Assembly: GCA_963790585.1 (NCBI GenBank)
Contig: CAWBOY010000003.1
Span: forward strand, 478,044 to 542,043
Source: CAWBOY01 sp963790585
GTDB lineage: Bacteria; Planctomycetota; Planctomycetia; Gemmatales; Gemmataceae
DNA: 64,000 bases
Direction: 5' to 3'
Positions 1 through 8,669 of this stretch are shown here, in pieces (the first letter of the stretch is position 1; each line of letters opens with the position of its first letter). A program made the translations under genes and the position numbers. The notes under the pieces were generated by a model that was given only the letters and a program-made list of their open reading frames with translations, searched no databases and was not told the DNA's origin.

Positions 1-996
1 GTAGTCGATACCGCGTTGGGCCGAGACCTTCAATTTTTGGTCCGAGGTCATCGCATAGGCTTCGCACATGGCGATGGTGGCGATGCCGTGGGCGTACATG
101 CCGTCACCGAAATAACCACTGCTCGCGTCTTGCTTCCGTATGAGATAATTGAGACCGCCTTTTACGGAATTGGCGTAATCCGTCTCAGACGTTTTCGAGG
201 GGCGCGTTGATTGGCCCGCGGCCTGGAAAGCGAGCAATACCAGACCGGTAGCGGCGATATCGTTCTTCCGGCTGGACATGCCAGTGCAATTGTCGGTAAA
301 GACTTTGCCGACCGGGAAAAGCTTTTCGCGGGCGTGGCGGTTGAATTCGTGCAGCGACCAATGGCCGTCGCCGGCCTGATGGTGACCGAGAAATTTCAGG
401 CCTGCCGCTACCGATGCTTCCGACTGGGCGTTGCCGCCATATTCCTGAAGCAGCTTTTGCCGAGTCGAGCCGGTTCGGCCGCCGAAGCCGCCCGCCTGAT
501 AGGCCCCGCCCATGCCGCCGATCGTGCCGATGCCTAGTCCTTTGCCGTCATCCGAGATCAGCGGCGATAGACCTGTTCCCATATTGGCCCCTGGCGGGGC
601 TCCAATGTTGCGGGGTGGGGCTTCTAAGGCATTGTCGATGCCCGGCGTTTCGTTCAATTTGACAACGCCTGGAACACTGATATTGGCCAGGAGATCGACA
701 TTGTAATTCACTTTTTTTTCCGGATCGGTGCCGAACGTGTCGTCGGTCAAGTCGAGCTTGTCATCGACGTTGTCGCGGTCGGTATCCGCTGGCTTATCGC
801 CAAACGCCGATGGCTTCGCCTCGGCCCCGCCCATGCTGAATTGCATGATGAGCATGATGAACGCGACGTGCATGGCGACGCTAATTACGCTGGCCACGCC
901 GACCCAGAAATAATCGATCGAGGTCAGCGACGCGAGCGGCACCGGCGCGACGATGACGTTGCGGCGTGTGTCGGGTTCTTGCGGTGCGGTGGACAT
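1..996 (-). CDS. Terpene-cyclase-fold (prenyltransferase/squalene oxidase repeat) membrane protein, 3' end outside window
   Basis: The frame is open from the ATG at 996 to the window edge (332 codons), so the C-terminus is missing. Residues about 30-48 form one hydrophobic helix (VAMHVAFIMLIM), followed by a Gly/Ala/Asp-rich linker. From about residue 195 the sequence has the helical-repeat look of squalene-cyclase/prenyltransferase-fold proteins (ASVAAGLKFLGHHQAGDGHW, later GGLNYLIRKQD). Planctomycetes often encode such proteins beside ExbB/ExbD genes. It is the last visible gene of the minus-strand cluster that starts with exbB at 4348, 63 bp after the preceding gene. The enzymatic cyclase aspartates are not visible in this part, so I infer a structural or binding role. 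Confidence 0.65.
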   Translation of the reverse strand, partial: MSTAPQEPDTRRNVIVAPVPLASLTSIDYFWVGVASVISVAMHVAFIMLIMQFSMGGAEAKPSAFGDKPADTDRDNVDDKLDLTDDTFGTDPEKKVNYNVDLLANISVPGVVKLNETPGIDNALEAPPRNIGAPPGANMGTGLSPLISDDGKGLGIGTIGGMGGAYQAGGFGGRTGSTRQKLLQEYGGNAQSEASVAAGLKFLGHHQAGDGHWSLHEFNRHAREKLFPVGKVFTDNCTGMSSRKNDIAATGLVLLAFQAAGQSTRPSKTSETDYANSVKGGLNYLIRKQDASSGYFGDGMYAHGIATIAMCEAYAMTSDQKLKVSAQRGIDY

Positions 997-1059
997 GGGG
1001 GTCGATCCTTGGGGCGATTCGAATCCAAAACCCCCGGCAAGCCGGGGGCTAAATAAAGC

Positions 1060-2202
1060 TCAGGGCTCACTTGGCGGCGGCACAAAGTCGGTGCGCCGCG
1101 CGGCCGCGAGCCGACGCTGAACCGCGCGGTCGCTCGCGTGAAACCAAAACGAGACGACGACAACGGCGCCGACAAGCCCGACCAGCGTCCAGAGGAAGAT
1201 CGGCAATAACTCGCGGGCCCAATTGGGCGCTTCCTCGGGAGTGGCGATCTCCTCAGGCTCCGACAGCAGACGCACGGTCCGCCCCATCAGCAAGGGGCAG
1301 TCGCGCGTCGGATTGCCCTTCTCACTTGAAGTATACCGCAACAACTTGTAATACGTGCCGGCGAAATCGACGCCGACATCCATCTTTTCGCTCGGCGCCA
1401 GACCGGGCGGCAGCCCGGTAAACAAAACGCAAACCGGTGTATTGCCCATTAGCTTGGTATCGAAGATCCAACCCTCGTAGACGTCCGTGAGAGCCACGGT
1501 TTCGCGGAGTGCCGCCGGCGCATTGTAGCGGCGCAGCAGTCGCATCTGGCCCGAAATCCGAAAGACTTTGTCGCGGCAAGCACTTGGATCGGTGAGAGCC
1601 CGAGTCCGGTCGAGTTCCCGCGCGACCAGGCGGAAGGCGTCGTCCGAGGTTTGATACGCGTTCCGCAACATTGTCAGATAAGCGGACTGTTCGAGCTGGT
1701 CGTCATCTTTCAAGCGCGGGATGGGGCGGCGATCGCGGATGCGCATCAGCAACAAGGGATCGAGAGTTTTAACCTCGTTAATGTTCGCTATTTGCCAATA
1801 ATTCAAGGCATTGTTCTGACCGGCCTGCAACATTCCCAATGTTGTAAACATCGGCTGTTCCGAGTTCGTGCCCAGGGAAATTAATGTCGCCACTCGCGCC
1901 GCTGCCTTTTCGGGGCCGCACAAAGTTTCCCACGGGGTCAACTTCCAAAGGCCGAGCTGATCGCCTGCCATAGATAGGGCAAGAGAGTTGTACGAAGCAA
2001 AGCCCGCATTCGCCGGGAGAATGACCATTGCCGTCGCACAAAGGGCGCGGTCTTCGTCGTCGTTCAATTCACGGAGTGGAGGTGGATTTTGCGCCGATGC
2101 CGGACTGGATGTGAGGAAACTCAGCGAAACGAAAACGAACGACGAGGATACGAACAGGCACACAATCCTTCTTGCGATTCGATATTGGTGAAAGCGATAC
2201 AT
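1060..2202 (-). CDS. Secreted, C-terminally anchored hypothetical protein of the Exb cluster
   Basis: 380 codons. The N-terminus is basic and then hydrophobic, with an Ala-rich end (SSPASAQ near residue 35), fitting a signal peptide. A single strong transmembrane segment lies near residues 338-358 (FLWTLVGLVGAVVVVSFWF), followed by a short basic tail. The middle has no domain I recognise, though several Cys and acidic/proline-rich stretches are present. It lies 29 bp downstream of an exbD gene in the same direction. A periplasmic partner of the Exb proton channel is a reasonable guess from context only; the sequence itself does not show a function. Confidence 0.6.
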   Translation of the reverse strand: MYRFHQYRIARRIVCLFVSSSFVFVSLSFLTSSPASAQNPPPLRELNDDEDRALCATAMVILPANAGFASYNSLALSMAGDQLGLWKLTPWETLCGPEKAAARVATLISLGTNSEQPMFTTLGMLQAGQNNALNYWQIANINEVKTLDPLLLMRIRDRRPIPRLKDDDQLEQSAYLTMLRNAYQTSDDAFRLVARELDRTRALTDPSACRDKVFRISGQMRLLRRYNAPAALRETVALTDVYEGWIFDTKLMGNTPVCVLFTGLPPGLAPSEKMDVGVDFAGTYYKLLRYTSSEKGNPTRDCPLLMGRTVRLLSEPEEIATPEEAPNWARELLPIFLWTLVGLVGAVVVVSFWFHASDRAVQRRLAAARRTDFVPPPSEP

Positions 2203-2231
2203 AATTCATCTCATCGATTCGGCGCGGATCG

Positions 2232-2735
2232 CTAATCCCCCGGCGCCGCATAACGAAAATCACGATACCCCGCTTCGAGACAAGCGTCGCGGACCGCGAA
2301 TAGATCGCGCCATTTTAGAGTGCGCTTAGCCTCGAATTGCACGCCTTGGTCGTCGCCGAGACCCTCACGAATTTTAGTCAAATGCTCGGTGAGCCGTTCA
2401 ATCTCTTTCGGCGAGCTGCCAAACTGGGTGTTGCTCGCACCGTGAACGACGCCGATGGTGAAGCCTTCCGTTTGTGGTTCGATGGTCAGCGTAAGCGGTG
2501 CCTTGATTGGGATATTTTTGGTTTCGTCGATCTTCGGTGTGGCCTGGGCGGTGGCTTTGCTCGGGTCCTTGGCCTGCTTGGTGCTGACGTCTTGAATTGG
2601 CAACGGCAGCTCGATTTCCTTACTCGGATTGAAGGTCATGATGAAAAAGAACATCAATTGAAACGACATGTCCAACATCGGTGTGATCGGGAGCGAGATC
2701 TCCGAAGGGGCGTCGCCTCGGGTATGTACGCGCAT
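2232..2735 (-). CDS. exbD: ExbD/TolR-family biopolymer transport protein
   Basis: Small inner-membrane protein expected to form, with ExbB/TolQ, a proton-driven motor that energises outer-membrane processes. The N-terminal cytoplasmic segment is followed by one transmembrane helix carrying the family's essential Asp (PITPMLDMSFQLMFFFIM, residues about 18-35). The rest is periplasmic. I chose ATG 2735, about 10 bp after AGGAG; a GTG at 2759 would add eight residues. It follows a second exbD by 35 bp. Two exbD genes behind one exbB are common in planctomycetes. The C-terminal residues (AVRDACLEAGYRDFRYAAPG) match the usual ExbD end. Confidence 0.85.
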   Translation of the reverse strand: MRVHTRGDAPSEISLPITPMLDMSFQLMFFFIMTFNPSKEIELPLPIQDVSTKQAKDPSKATAQATPKIDETKNIPIKAPLTLTIEPQTEGFTIGVVHGASNTQFGSSPKEIERLTEHLTKIREGLGDDQGVQFEAKRTLKWRDLFAVRDACLEAGYRDFRYAAPGD

Positions 2736-2770
2736 GGCCGGTGAACTCCTGGGCGCCACGAAAGTACGGG

Positions 2771-3370
2771 CTAATACGATTTCTTTTGTTTATGTTGAAC
2801 GCGGCCAACGATCTTGAACCCGGCCTCCTCGGCCATTTGCATCATGCGATAGACTTCGCCGAACTCGATGTCGCCGTCGGCGCGGATGACGGCGACGGTT
2901 TTCACTTTGCCGTCCGGCGACCTGTCCTTGAGGTCCTCATATAGGCGACGCAGCCGGAACGTTAGTTCGTTCATCGTGTAAGGCGGATCACGGTCAAGAC
3001 CCTTGATGTAGAGCAGGACGCAATTCTTCGGTGGTTCATTTTCGGACGTCCGAAACTTCTGTGACAGTTCGTCGATCACCTCAGGTCGGTTGACGAAGCG
3101 GGACGTGTATTCATCGAGTTTGAAGGGCTTTAGACTCAGCGTCAGGATGTCGCCGGAATCGATCGCTTCCTTTTCCGGCGAACTCGGATCGATCGCGCCA
3201 GCATCCCCGGGGACGGCGGCGAACGAGACGGGAGAGTGGACTTGCTCGCGGTCGCGCTGTTTGAAGTCGGCGCAGACCATGAAAAACATCAACAGCTGCA
3301 TCACGAGATCGAGCAGCGGCGTGAGGTTTGGGTCGGCCGAGACATCCTCACCGACGGGACCGTGACTCAT
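2771..3370 (-). CDS. exbD: ExbD/TolR-family biopolymer transport protein
   Basis: 199 residues with the ExbD layout: a short cytoplasmic N-terminus, a helix containing the conserved Asp (NLTPLLDLVMQLLMFFMVC), then a periplasmic domain. The end of that domain (ADGDIEFGEVYRMMQMAEEAGF) is the classic ExbD C-terminal motif. Compared with typical 130-150 residue ExbD proteins it has an insert of roughly 50 residues in the periplasmic part (about residues 55-110), rich in Pro, Asp and Lys. It lies between exbB and the second exbD in the same direction and is probably co-transcribed with both. Confidence 0.85.
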   Translation of the reverse strand: MSHGPVGEDVSADPNLTPLLDLVMQLLMFFMVCADFKQRDREQVHSPVSFAAVPGDAGAIDPSSPEKEAIDSGDILTLSLKPFKLDEYTSRFVNRPEVIDELSQKFRTSENEPPKNCVLLYIKGLDRDPPYTMNELTFRLRRLYEDLKDRSPDGKVKTVAVIRADGDIEFGEVYRMMQMAEEAGFKIVGRVQHKQKKSY

Positions 3371-3404
3371 GGGGGGCGGACTCCCGTTTTCTTTAGCAAC
3401 CGGT

Positions 3405-4348
3405 TCACTTTACCTTCGCGGTCGCGCCAACACGATTTTCTGGGGCGACAGGCGGCAATGGCGGCGGAATCGGCGGCGCGGCGATCAAGGGTTCAACGCC
3501 GGTCGGCATGCCACCGGGTACTCCAGTGCTGGTCTTTTTCGAGTTGTGATACATCTGGGTCAGCAGATCGTCGGCCATGTTGCTCGTGTCCATCGCCACG
3601 CGGCTCAAGCGATTGGTGAAGAACGCATGGAAGAAGATGGCCGGGACCGACAATGCGATGCCGAGCAACGTGACCACGAGAGCATGGGAGATCGCCGCCG
3701 CGAGTTTGCCGTAGTCCATATCGCCAGAGCTAAGTTCCATGAACGCCAGGATCATGCCGAAGACCGTGCCGACCAGTCCTAGGAGCGGCCCGAGCGTGCC
3801 GACGGTGGCTAGGTACGTAATCATGGCTTTTTTGCTTGTTTTGATGCTTTCGGAGGCATTGAGGCTTGCCTCGCGCGCCTCTTCGAGGCCGTATTGCAAA
3901 CGGGACATGCCCGCGGACAAAACGCGACCGAGGTAGGACGAGTCCTCGCGCGCAAATCGTAAGCCGCCTTGAACTGCCGCTTATTGACAATGTCCGTGAA
4001 GTCTTCGACGAAACCCGGTGGAATGGCGGTACTCAGCCGCAGATCCATCGACAGCATAACAATCAGCCAGATCAGGCCGATCGAGATCAACAAGAGCAGC
4101 GGACCAAAGAAGGGCCCGGCCGATTCGACGATGTGCCAAAAGAGATTTTTGGCTTCCGCTCCCTTTTTCTTCGCGGCTGGCCTGCTCTCGCTCTTGGGCT
4201 CTTCCTTTTTCTCCGCTTTGTCAGCGGGTTGTTGCTCTTGAGCGACGGCGACATTGAGACTGCGATCCGTCCACCAAAGCAACGACGCGGTGACGACTAC
4301 GCCGAAAAAGAATGCCCACCATCTCCTGTGTGCCGGAGCATATGTCAT
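3405..4348 (-). CDS. exbB: MotA/TolQ/ExbB proton channel protein, frame broken once
   Basis: ExbB/TolQ-type channel subunit and first gene of the cluster. ATG 4348 follows AAGGA by 9 bp; a signal-like hydrophobic segment and a Lys/Glu-rich linker (residues about 60-85) precede the first channel helix (LLLLISIGLIWLIVML). The second half, with helices at GPLLGLVGTVFGMILAF and ALVVTLLGIALSVPAIFF, is in another frame. The two frames join near 3949-3957 after ...AAYDL. Adding one G before the CGCGCGAG tract gives a continuous protein (...AYDLAREDSSYLGRVLSAG). It is either a real one-base deletion or a sequence error. I favour error, because several other genes here break at similar tracts. Confidence 0.8.
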
Positions 4349-4423
4349 GAAATAGTCCTTATCCGACAGAGTGGGCAGAAAGGCATTTTTTAGACGCAAA
4401 AACAACTTGGATTGTTCCAGAGT

Positions 4424-4948
4424 TCACGGTCTTTCTATCGCCTCTGGTTGCTCGTTGGAGGCTTTACAATCCGGCATCGGCTCATTTTTCTTGTCGCTTC
4501 TCAGTGAATGTTCTGCCTCGAAGCGCGTGATCTTTTCGACGCGGCGGGCGTGGCGGCCAACCTCGAAGTCGGTTTCGAGCCAGATGCGGATCATGCGGTC
4601 GATCAGCTCATCGCCAAGGAGGTCGGCGGACAGGCACAAAACGTTGGCGTCGTTGTGCCGGCGGCTCATTTCGGCAGTGATACTGTCGTGGCACGGAGCG
4701 GCGCGGACGTCGCGGACTTTGTTGGCGGCGATGCACATGCCGATGCCGGTGCCACAGATCAGGATGCCGCGCTGAACTCGGCCCTCGCTGACGGCGGTAG
4801 CGACGCGAAAGGCGTAGTCGGGATAATCGACGCTCTCTTTGCCTTCAGGCCCGACGTCCACGACTTCATGACCGAACTGCTGCAACAACGGTACAATACG
4901 CCGTTTGACGTTGTATCCACGATGGTCGCTGCCGATCGCGATCTTCAT
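4424..4948 (-). CDS. rpiB: Ribose-5-phosphate isomerase B
   Basis: RpiB/LacAB family enzyme that interconverts ribose 5-phosphate and ribulose 5-phosphate in the pentose phosphate pathway; cytosolic. The start MKIAIGSDHRGYNVK carries the phosphate-binding DHRG motif. The catalytic Cys/GTG loop is visible (GILICGTGIGMCIAANK), followed by HDSITAEMSRRHNDANVL. At 174 residues it is about 25 longer than usual because of a poorly conserved C-terminal tail after KITRFE. The gene is transcribed away from dapB's end, with 57 bp between them, and ends 75 bp before the start of exbB. Confidence 0.93.
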   Translation of the reverse strand: MKIAIGSDHRGYNVKRRIVPLLQQFGHEVVDVGPEGKESVDYPDYAFRVATAVSEGRVQRGILICGTGIGMCIAANKVRDVRAAPCHDSITAEMSRRHNDANVLCLSADLLGDELIDRMIRIWLETDFEVGRHARRVEKITRFEAEHSLRSDKKNEPMPDCKASNEQPEAIERP

Positions 4949-5005
4949 TGTGCCTGACCCCTGCTTTTACCTGCAAAAGGTCATCTTACTATGCGGACCG
5001 ACGTT

Positions 5006-5801
5006 TCACAGCCCTAAAACGTCGTTCATCGAATAGCGGCCGGCCGGTTTGCCCGCGAGGAACTTGGCCGCCTCGAGCGCACCGCCGCGCATAACTATCG
5101 CGCGAATAGCCTTTGTGAACCAATTCCAAAGCCTCGCCCAGGGCGCCGAAGACGATCGTATGCTCGCCGACATTATCGCCGACTCTGAGAGCATGGACGC
5201 CAATCTCCTGTCGCGGCCTTTCGCCCGTGAGACCTTCACGGCCGTGGCGCACTTCCCCTTGACCCATCGCTTCCAGCACGATCTTGGCGAAATGCAAGGC
5301 GGTGCCGCTCGGCGCATCCTTTTTGAAACGATGATGCCGCTCGATGATCTCGACGTCGAAATCCTTGCCTTTGAGCAGGGTCGCGGCCTGTTTTACCAGG
5401 GCGAAGAGCACGTTGACGGCGAGGCTCATATTCGGTGCCATGAGGAGGGCTGTCGTGTGCGCTGCCGCTTCGATTTGCTCTTTCTGCTCCGGACTAAAAC
5501 CTGTCGTCGCCACGACCAGCGGAATGCCGTGCGCCGCACAGCTGGGCAACAAGTGCATCGTCCCTTCCGGCATGGAAAAGTCGATGACGACCTCGGGCCG
5601 ATGTTCGAGCGGCAGCTCGGAACGCAGCGGCACACCGATTGCGCCTATGCCACAGAGTTCGCCAATGTCGCGGCCCAACGCCGGATGGTGGGGCGATTCC
5701 AGTGCTGCGACGATCTTGAGCCCGGAATCTTCGTGAGCCAAATGGATCAGCCGCTGACCCATGCGGCCCGCCGCTCCATGAATTGCAATGGTCGTTTTCA
5801 T
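5006..5801 (-). CDS. dapB: 4-hydroxy-tetrahydrodipicolinate reductase, frame broken near the 3' end
   Basis: DapB reduces 4-hydroxy-tetrahydrodipicolinate with NAD(P)H in lysine and meso-diaminopimelate synthesis. Visible motifs are the nucleotide-binding GAAGRMGQRL at residues 9-18, the Asp-Phe-Ser loop VIDFSMPEG, the catalytic region EIIERHHRFKKDAPSGTA and the late HTIVFG motif. After YSRDSYAR the frame is lost at 5081-5090; restoring one base in the GCGCGG tract gives RGGALEAAKFLAGKPAGRY...LGL, the expected C-terminus, ending at 5006. Since DapB is normally essential in bacteria making DAP, the break is more likely a sequence error than a true null. Confidence 0.88.
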
Positions 5802-6102
5802 TCGTTCCTCGAGCGAGGGTTAATTTCCAAATGGATGTGGAACAGTCTCCCGATGGGAGCACTATTCTAGTATTGCCAAATGTTCTAAGGATTGCCAATG
5901 TGCTCAAAAGCGAGAAGATTCAGGTGCTAGTTGCTGTGCGGCACGTTTTCAGCGCACCGAAACAGATTCGCGCGCTGAAAACCAGCAATTCCCGCTCTTC
6001 ACGATCCTAGGAAGGGAGAAAAGCAGGCTTTCACAAACCTCTCGGGAAAGAGTCAGGATCCTGAAGATTGCTGAGCTGGCGTTCCCCGGATTACCTATGG
6101 TA
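5802..6102. other. Gene-free stretch between dapB and the UspA gene
   Basis: About 300 bp without a convincing gene. The dapB promoter should lie at its left end and the end of the efflux operon at its right. A pair of GCGCTGAAAA-like motifs facing TTTTCAGCGC (around 5946-5983) forms an interrupted inverted repeat and could act as a terminator or operator. No family repeat seen elsewhere in the window occurs here. Confidence 0.4.
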
Positions 6103-7047
6103 TTAAGCTCGGCAGACCAACACGGGATGCGTACTGCCGCGTACGACTTTGTCCGTCACGCTGCCCATGAGGAGGCGCGACAGCCCATGACGGCCATGAC
6201 TTTCTAGAGCGATGAGATCCGCGCCAATGGCGGCTGCTTCTTGCAGGATCCCGGCGGCGGGCTGAGCGGCAGATAGCACCTGAGTTTGAACTTGGACGCC
6301 GTCGACACGAAGTTGCTCGGCCAAATGTTCGAGATAGGAATTGGCCTCGAGAAATACGCGGTCCTTAATCTTTCCCATTTCCGCCGAGAGCGTGGGAGGA
6401 AGTTTGGTGTGTTCCGTCGTGCCGTGTGGATGGTTCGACGACCATCCAGCCGCTATGATGCGCACCAATGTGTAATCCGCGTTTGTCAATTTACCGACGG
6501 CCAGCGCGGGCGAGACGGTGCGCTCGGCCAACGGAGTGCCGTCCACTGCCAGGAGAATGTGACGAAGCGGCGGCTCTGTGAGATCAATGTCATTCTGTTT
6601 TTCGTCCGGGCGAACCAGGAGGACCGGAATCGTCAGTGAGCGAATCAATTCGTCGGCTACACTGCCGAGCCAAATGCGCTCGACCTGGCCACGACCGTGG
6701 GAGGTCATCACGAGCATATCGGTATGGCTGTTGGCGCAGTCCTTCTTAATAGCTTCCGAAACTTCCCCGTCGATCACAGCGCAAGCAATGCGGCCGGCGC
6801 CAGCGTTGCGTAGGCGAACCGCGACTCCATCCAGATAGGCCATGGCATCCGCATGCAAATGCTCTTTGAGTTCGGCCTCGACCGAACTGCCCGGAAGAGG
6901 AGCCCAAAAGTAGGCATCTCCAAGTGGAGGCGCCACCCGGACCAGACGCAACGTCGCGCCGGAGCGGCGGGCGATGGACATGGCCCAAGGTAGCGCGAAC
7001 TCGCCAAATTTGGAGCCGTCGAGCGGCACCACGACCGTCTGAAACAT
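6103..7047 (-). CDS. Tandem universal stress protein (two UspA domains)
   Basis: Two UspA-type nucleotide-binding domains in one chain of 314 residues. Domain 1 starts at the initiator (MFQTVVVPLDGSKFGE) and carries the ATP-binding G-x2-G-x9-G(S) signature as HGRGQVERIWLGS. Domain 2 begins near residue 156 (ILLAVDGTPLAE) and has HGRHGLSRLLMGS. I chose ATG 7047, preceded by GTGAGGCG, rather than an upstream in-frame ATG at 7095 that lies inside the adaptor gene. It is the last gene of the RND efflux operon, seven bases after the adaptor's stop, which suggests a stress-linked role for the pump. Confidence 0.88.
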   Translation of the reverse strand: MFQTVVVPLDGSKFGEFALPWAMSIARRSGATLRLVRVAPPLGDAYFWAPLPGSSVEAELKEHLHADAMAYLDGVAVRLRNAGAGRIACAVIDGEVSEAIKKDCANSHTDMLVMTSHGRGQVERIWLGSVADELIRSLTIPVLLVRPDEKQNDIDLTEPPLRHILLAVDGTPLAERTVSPALAVGKLTNADYTLVRIIAAGWSSNHPHGTTEHTKLPPTLSAEMGKIKDRVFLEANSYLEHLAEQLRVDGVQVQTQVLSAAQPAAGILQEAAAIGADLIALESHGRHGLSRLLMGSVTDKVVRGSTHPVLVCRA

Positions 7048-7054
7048 GATCGCC

Positions 7055-8428
7055 TCACTTCGGTCCGTGCGTGCTCGGTGCCTGCACTTTAACAACCTGG
7101 CCGTCCTGGAGGGCTTTGGGATTGGTTATCACGACGGCCTCATTGCCTGTAAACTCCTCCCGCTTACCGCCTGCCTTTTGCTTGGAGAGAACTTGTACGC
7201 CCTCATCGCCGCGCGTCCCAACCTCGATAAACACTTTGTGGGCCTTGCCCTCTTCGACGACATAACAATACGATCGATCGCCGTCGGCAAGGATGTCGCT
7301 CATGATCGCTTCGGGAGGCAGAATCCAGGCGTTCCGCAGCTTGGCCATGATTTTCACATTAGCATACATGCCCGGACGGAGCGCCCCGTCGGCATTCTTC
7401 AGATAGCATTCGACGCAGAGCGTGCGAGCGCGATTGTCAAAGGAATTCGAGAATCGCGTCACTTCCGCGGGGATCTCGATTCCCGGCATGGCCTGTAGGC
7501 GGACTACAGCTTTATCGTGCTCTTTGATGAGCCCGGCATCAAGTTCCGGCACCTCAATGGTGCAGCGCATGATGTCCGTGCGGACTACTACAAACAAAGG
7601 CTGCGAGTTGGAGGGCTGGAGGAAATCACCCGTGTGAAAGTTCAGGGTATCCACGAAACCGTCGAACGGAGCCTTTACCTGCGCATAGGACAACCACTCG
7701 CGCCATTGGTCGTGCGTGGCCTCCGCGACGGAGACCATGGCAGCGGCTACCTCGATGTCGGCCTGGGCCTTGTGGTATTGAGCCACGGCCTGATCGAGTT
7801 TGGATTGAGCCGATACGAGATTGGCTTTCGCCTCATCCCGACTAGCTTCGCTGGCTCGTAGTTGATTGACGACCTCATCGGCCGTCTGTTGGTCGTAGAC
7901 GCCTTTGTTCAACAAGTTTCGGCTGCGGACGTCCTCGGCCTGCCAACGCATGACTTGGGCATCGGCGCTGCGGATCGACGCCTTTTTGGCCTCAATTTCA
8001 GAACGCGCCGCCTCCTGCGCGGCCTTGGCTGCCTGCGCTGCTTCCTTGGCTTGCGTCAAGTCGGCCTTGGCTTGTTGGACCTTCGCGGCCTTGACTCGCA
8101 AGTCCTGAACGACCTCCGGAAGATACAGCTCCACCATCATATCGCCTTTTTTCACCCGATCGCCTCGATCGACTTTCGGCTCCTTGGCGAAGCCGGCGAT
8201 CTTGGTGAAAATTCGCGTCTCCTCGATCGGACGGAGAGCGCCAGGCTGATCGATCTCGCGCGTCAGGTCTTTGCGAATAGGGTTGACGGTGCCAATTTCG
8301 ATCGTGGCGGGCTGCTGCTGTTCTTCGCTCGCAGCGCCGGCGGCATGCGATCCGCAGCCGGTTGCCATCAGCGACAGCGGGAAAAGAACGATCAGCCACG
8401 CGTGGCGCAAGCGAAGGTAACCAAACAT
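7055..8428 (-). CDS. RND efflux periplasmic adaptor lipoprotein (HlyD/MFP family)
   Basis: Membrane-fusion subunit that connects an inner-membrane RND permease to an outer-membrane channel. ATG 8428 follows CGAGG by about 8 bp and gives a lipoprotein signal ending LSLMATGC. A biotinyl-lipoyl half-domain (about residues 65-100) is followed by a long Ala/Lys/Gln-rich coiled-coil hairpin (about residues 105-220), the second lipoyl half (WLSYAQVKAPFDGFVDTLNF), and a beta-barrel and membrane-proximal region. The RND permease genes lie upstream and a UspA gene follows, so it belongs to one minus-strand operon. The substrate cannot be told from the sequence. Confidence 0.9.
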   Translation of the reverse strand: MFGYLRLRHAWLIVLFPLSLMATGCGSHAAGAASEEQQQPATIEIGTVNPIRKDLTREIDQPGALRPIEETRIFTKIAGFAKEPKVDRGDRVKKGDMMVELYLPEVVQDLRVKAAKVQQAKADLTQAKEAAQAAKAAQEAARSEIEAKKASIRSADAQVMRWQAEDVRSRNLLNKGVYDQQTADEVVNQLRASEASRDEAKANLVSAQSKLDQAVAQYHKAQADIEVAAAMVSVAEATHDQWREWLSYAQVKAPFDGFVDTLNFHTGDFLQPSNSQPLFVVVRTDIMRCTIEVPELDAGLIKEHDKAVVRLQAMPGIEIPAEVTRFSNSFDNRARTLCVECYLKNADGALRPGMYANVKIMAKLRNAWILPPEAIMSDILADGDRSYCYVVEEGKAHKVFIEVGTRGDEGVQVLSKQKAGGKREEFTGNEAVVITNPKALQDGQVVKVQAPSTHGPK

Positions 8429-8534
8429 TGTCGATCCTCGGGCAGCAGATTGAGTTTGACTATTACTCACAGCACATCTCCATTTAGCTAACAAACAATT
8501 GCCAAACGTTTCGTACACAGCTAATGCACTTAGG

Positions 8535-8640
8535 CCAGCCGTGGCCGGGGTCGGTACTCCGACCCCGGTGTGACCTTAGACTCTCCAGAGATCCGGGGTC
8601 GGAGTACCGACCCCGGCCACGGCTGGCAAACCTCATAAGC
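8535..8640. repeat. Family A palindromic repeat, copy 1
   Basis: Two 34-bp arms (8535-8568 and 8593-8626) built on GTGGCCGGGGTCGGTACTCC form a long inverted repeat, each arm itself containing a smaller palindrome around GGTACT. A second copy lies at 19679-19783, and both are followed by the same CAAACCTCATAA tail, which shows a dispersed element rather than a local operator. It separates the RND permease gene from the adaptor gene and could fold as RNA within that transcript. Confidence 0.8.
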
Positions 8641-8669
8641 GAAGTCTGACTCAAGTCACTAGTTTCGGG

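Noticed and set aside
8535..8640. Operator for the RND operon
   Set aside because: The same structure lies at 19679 in an unrelated operon, so it is a dispersed repeat.
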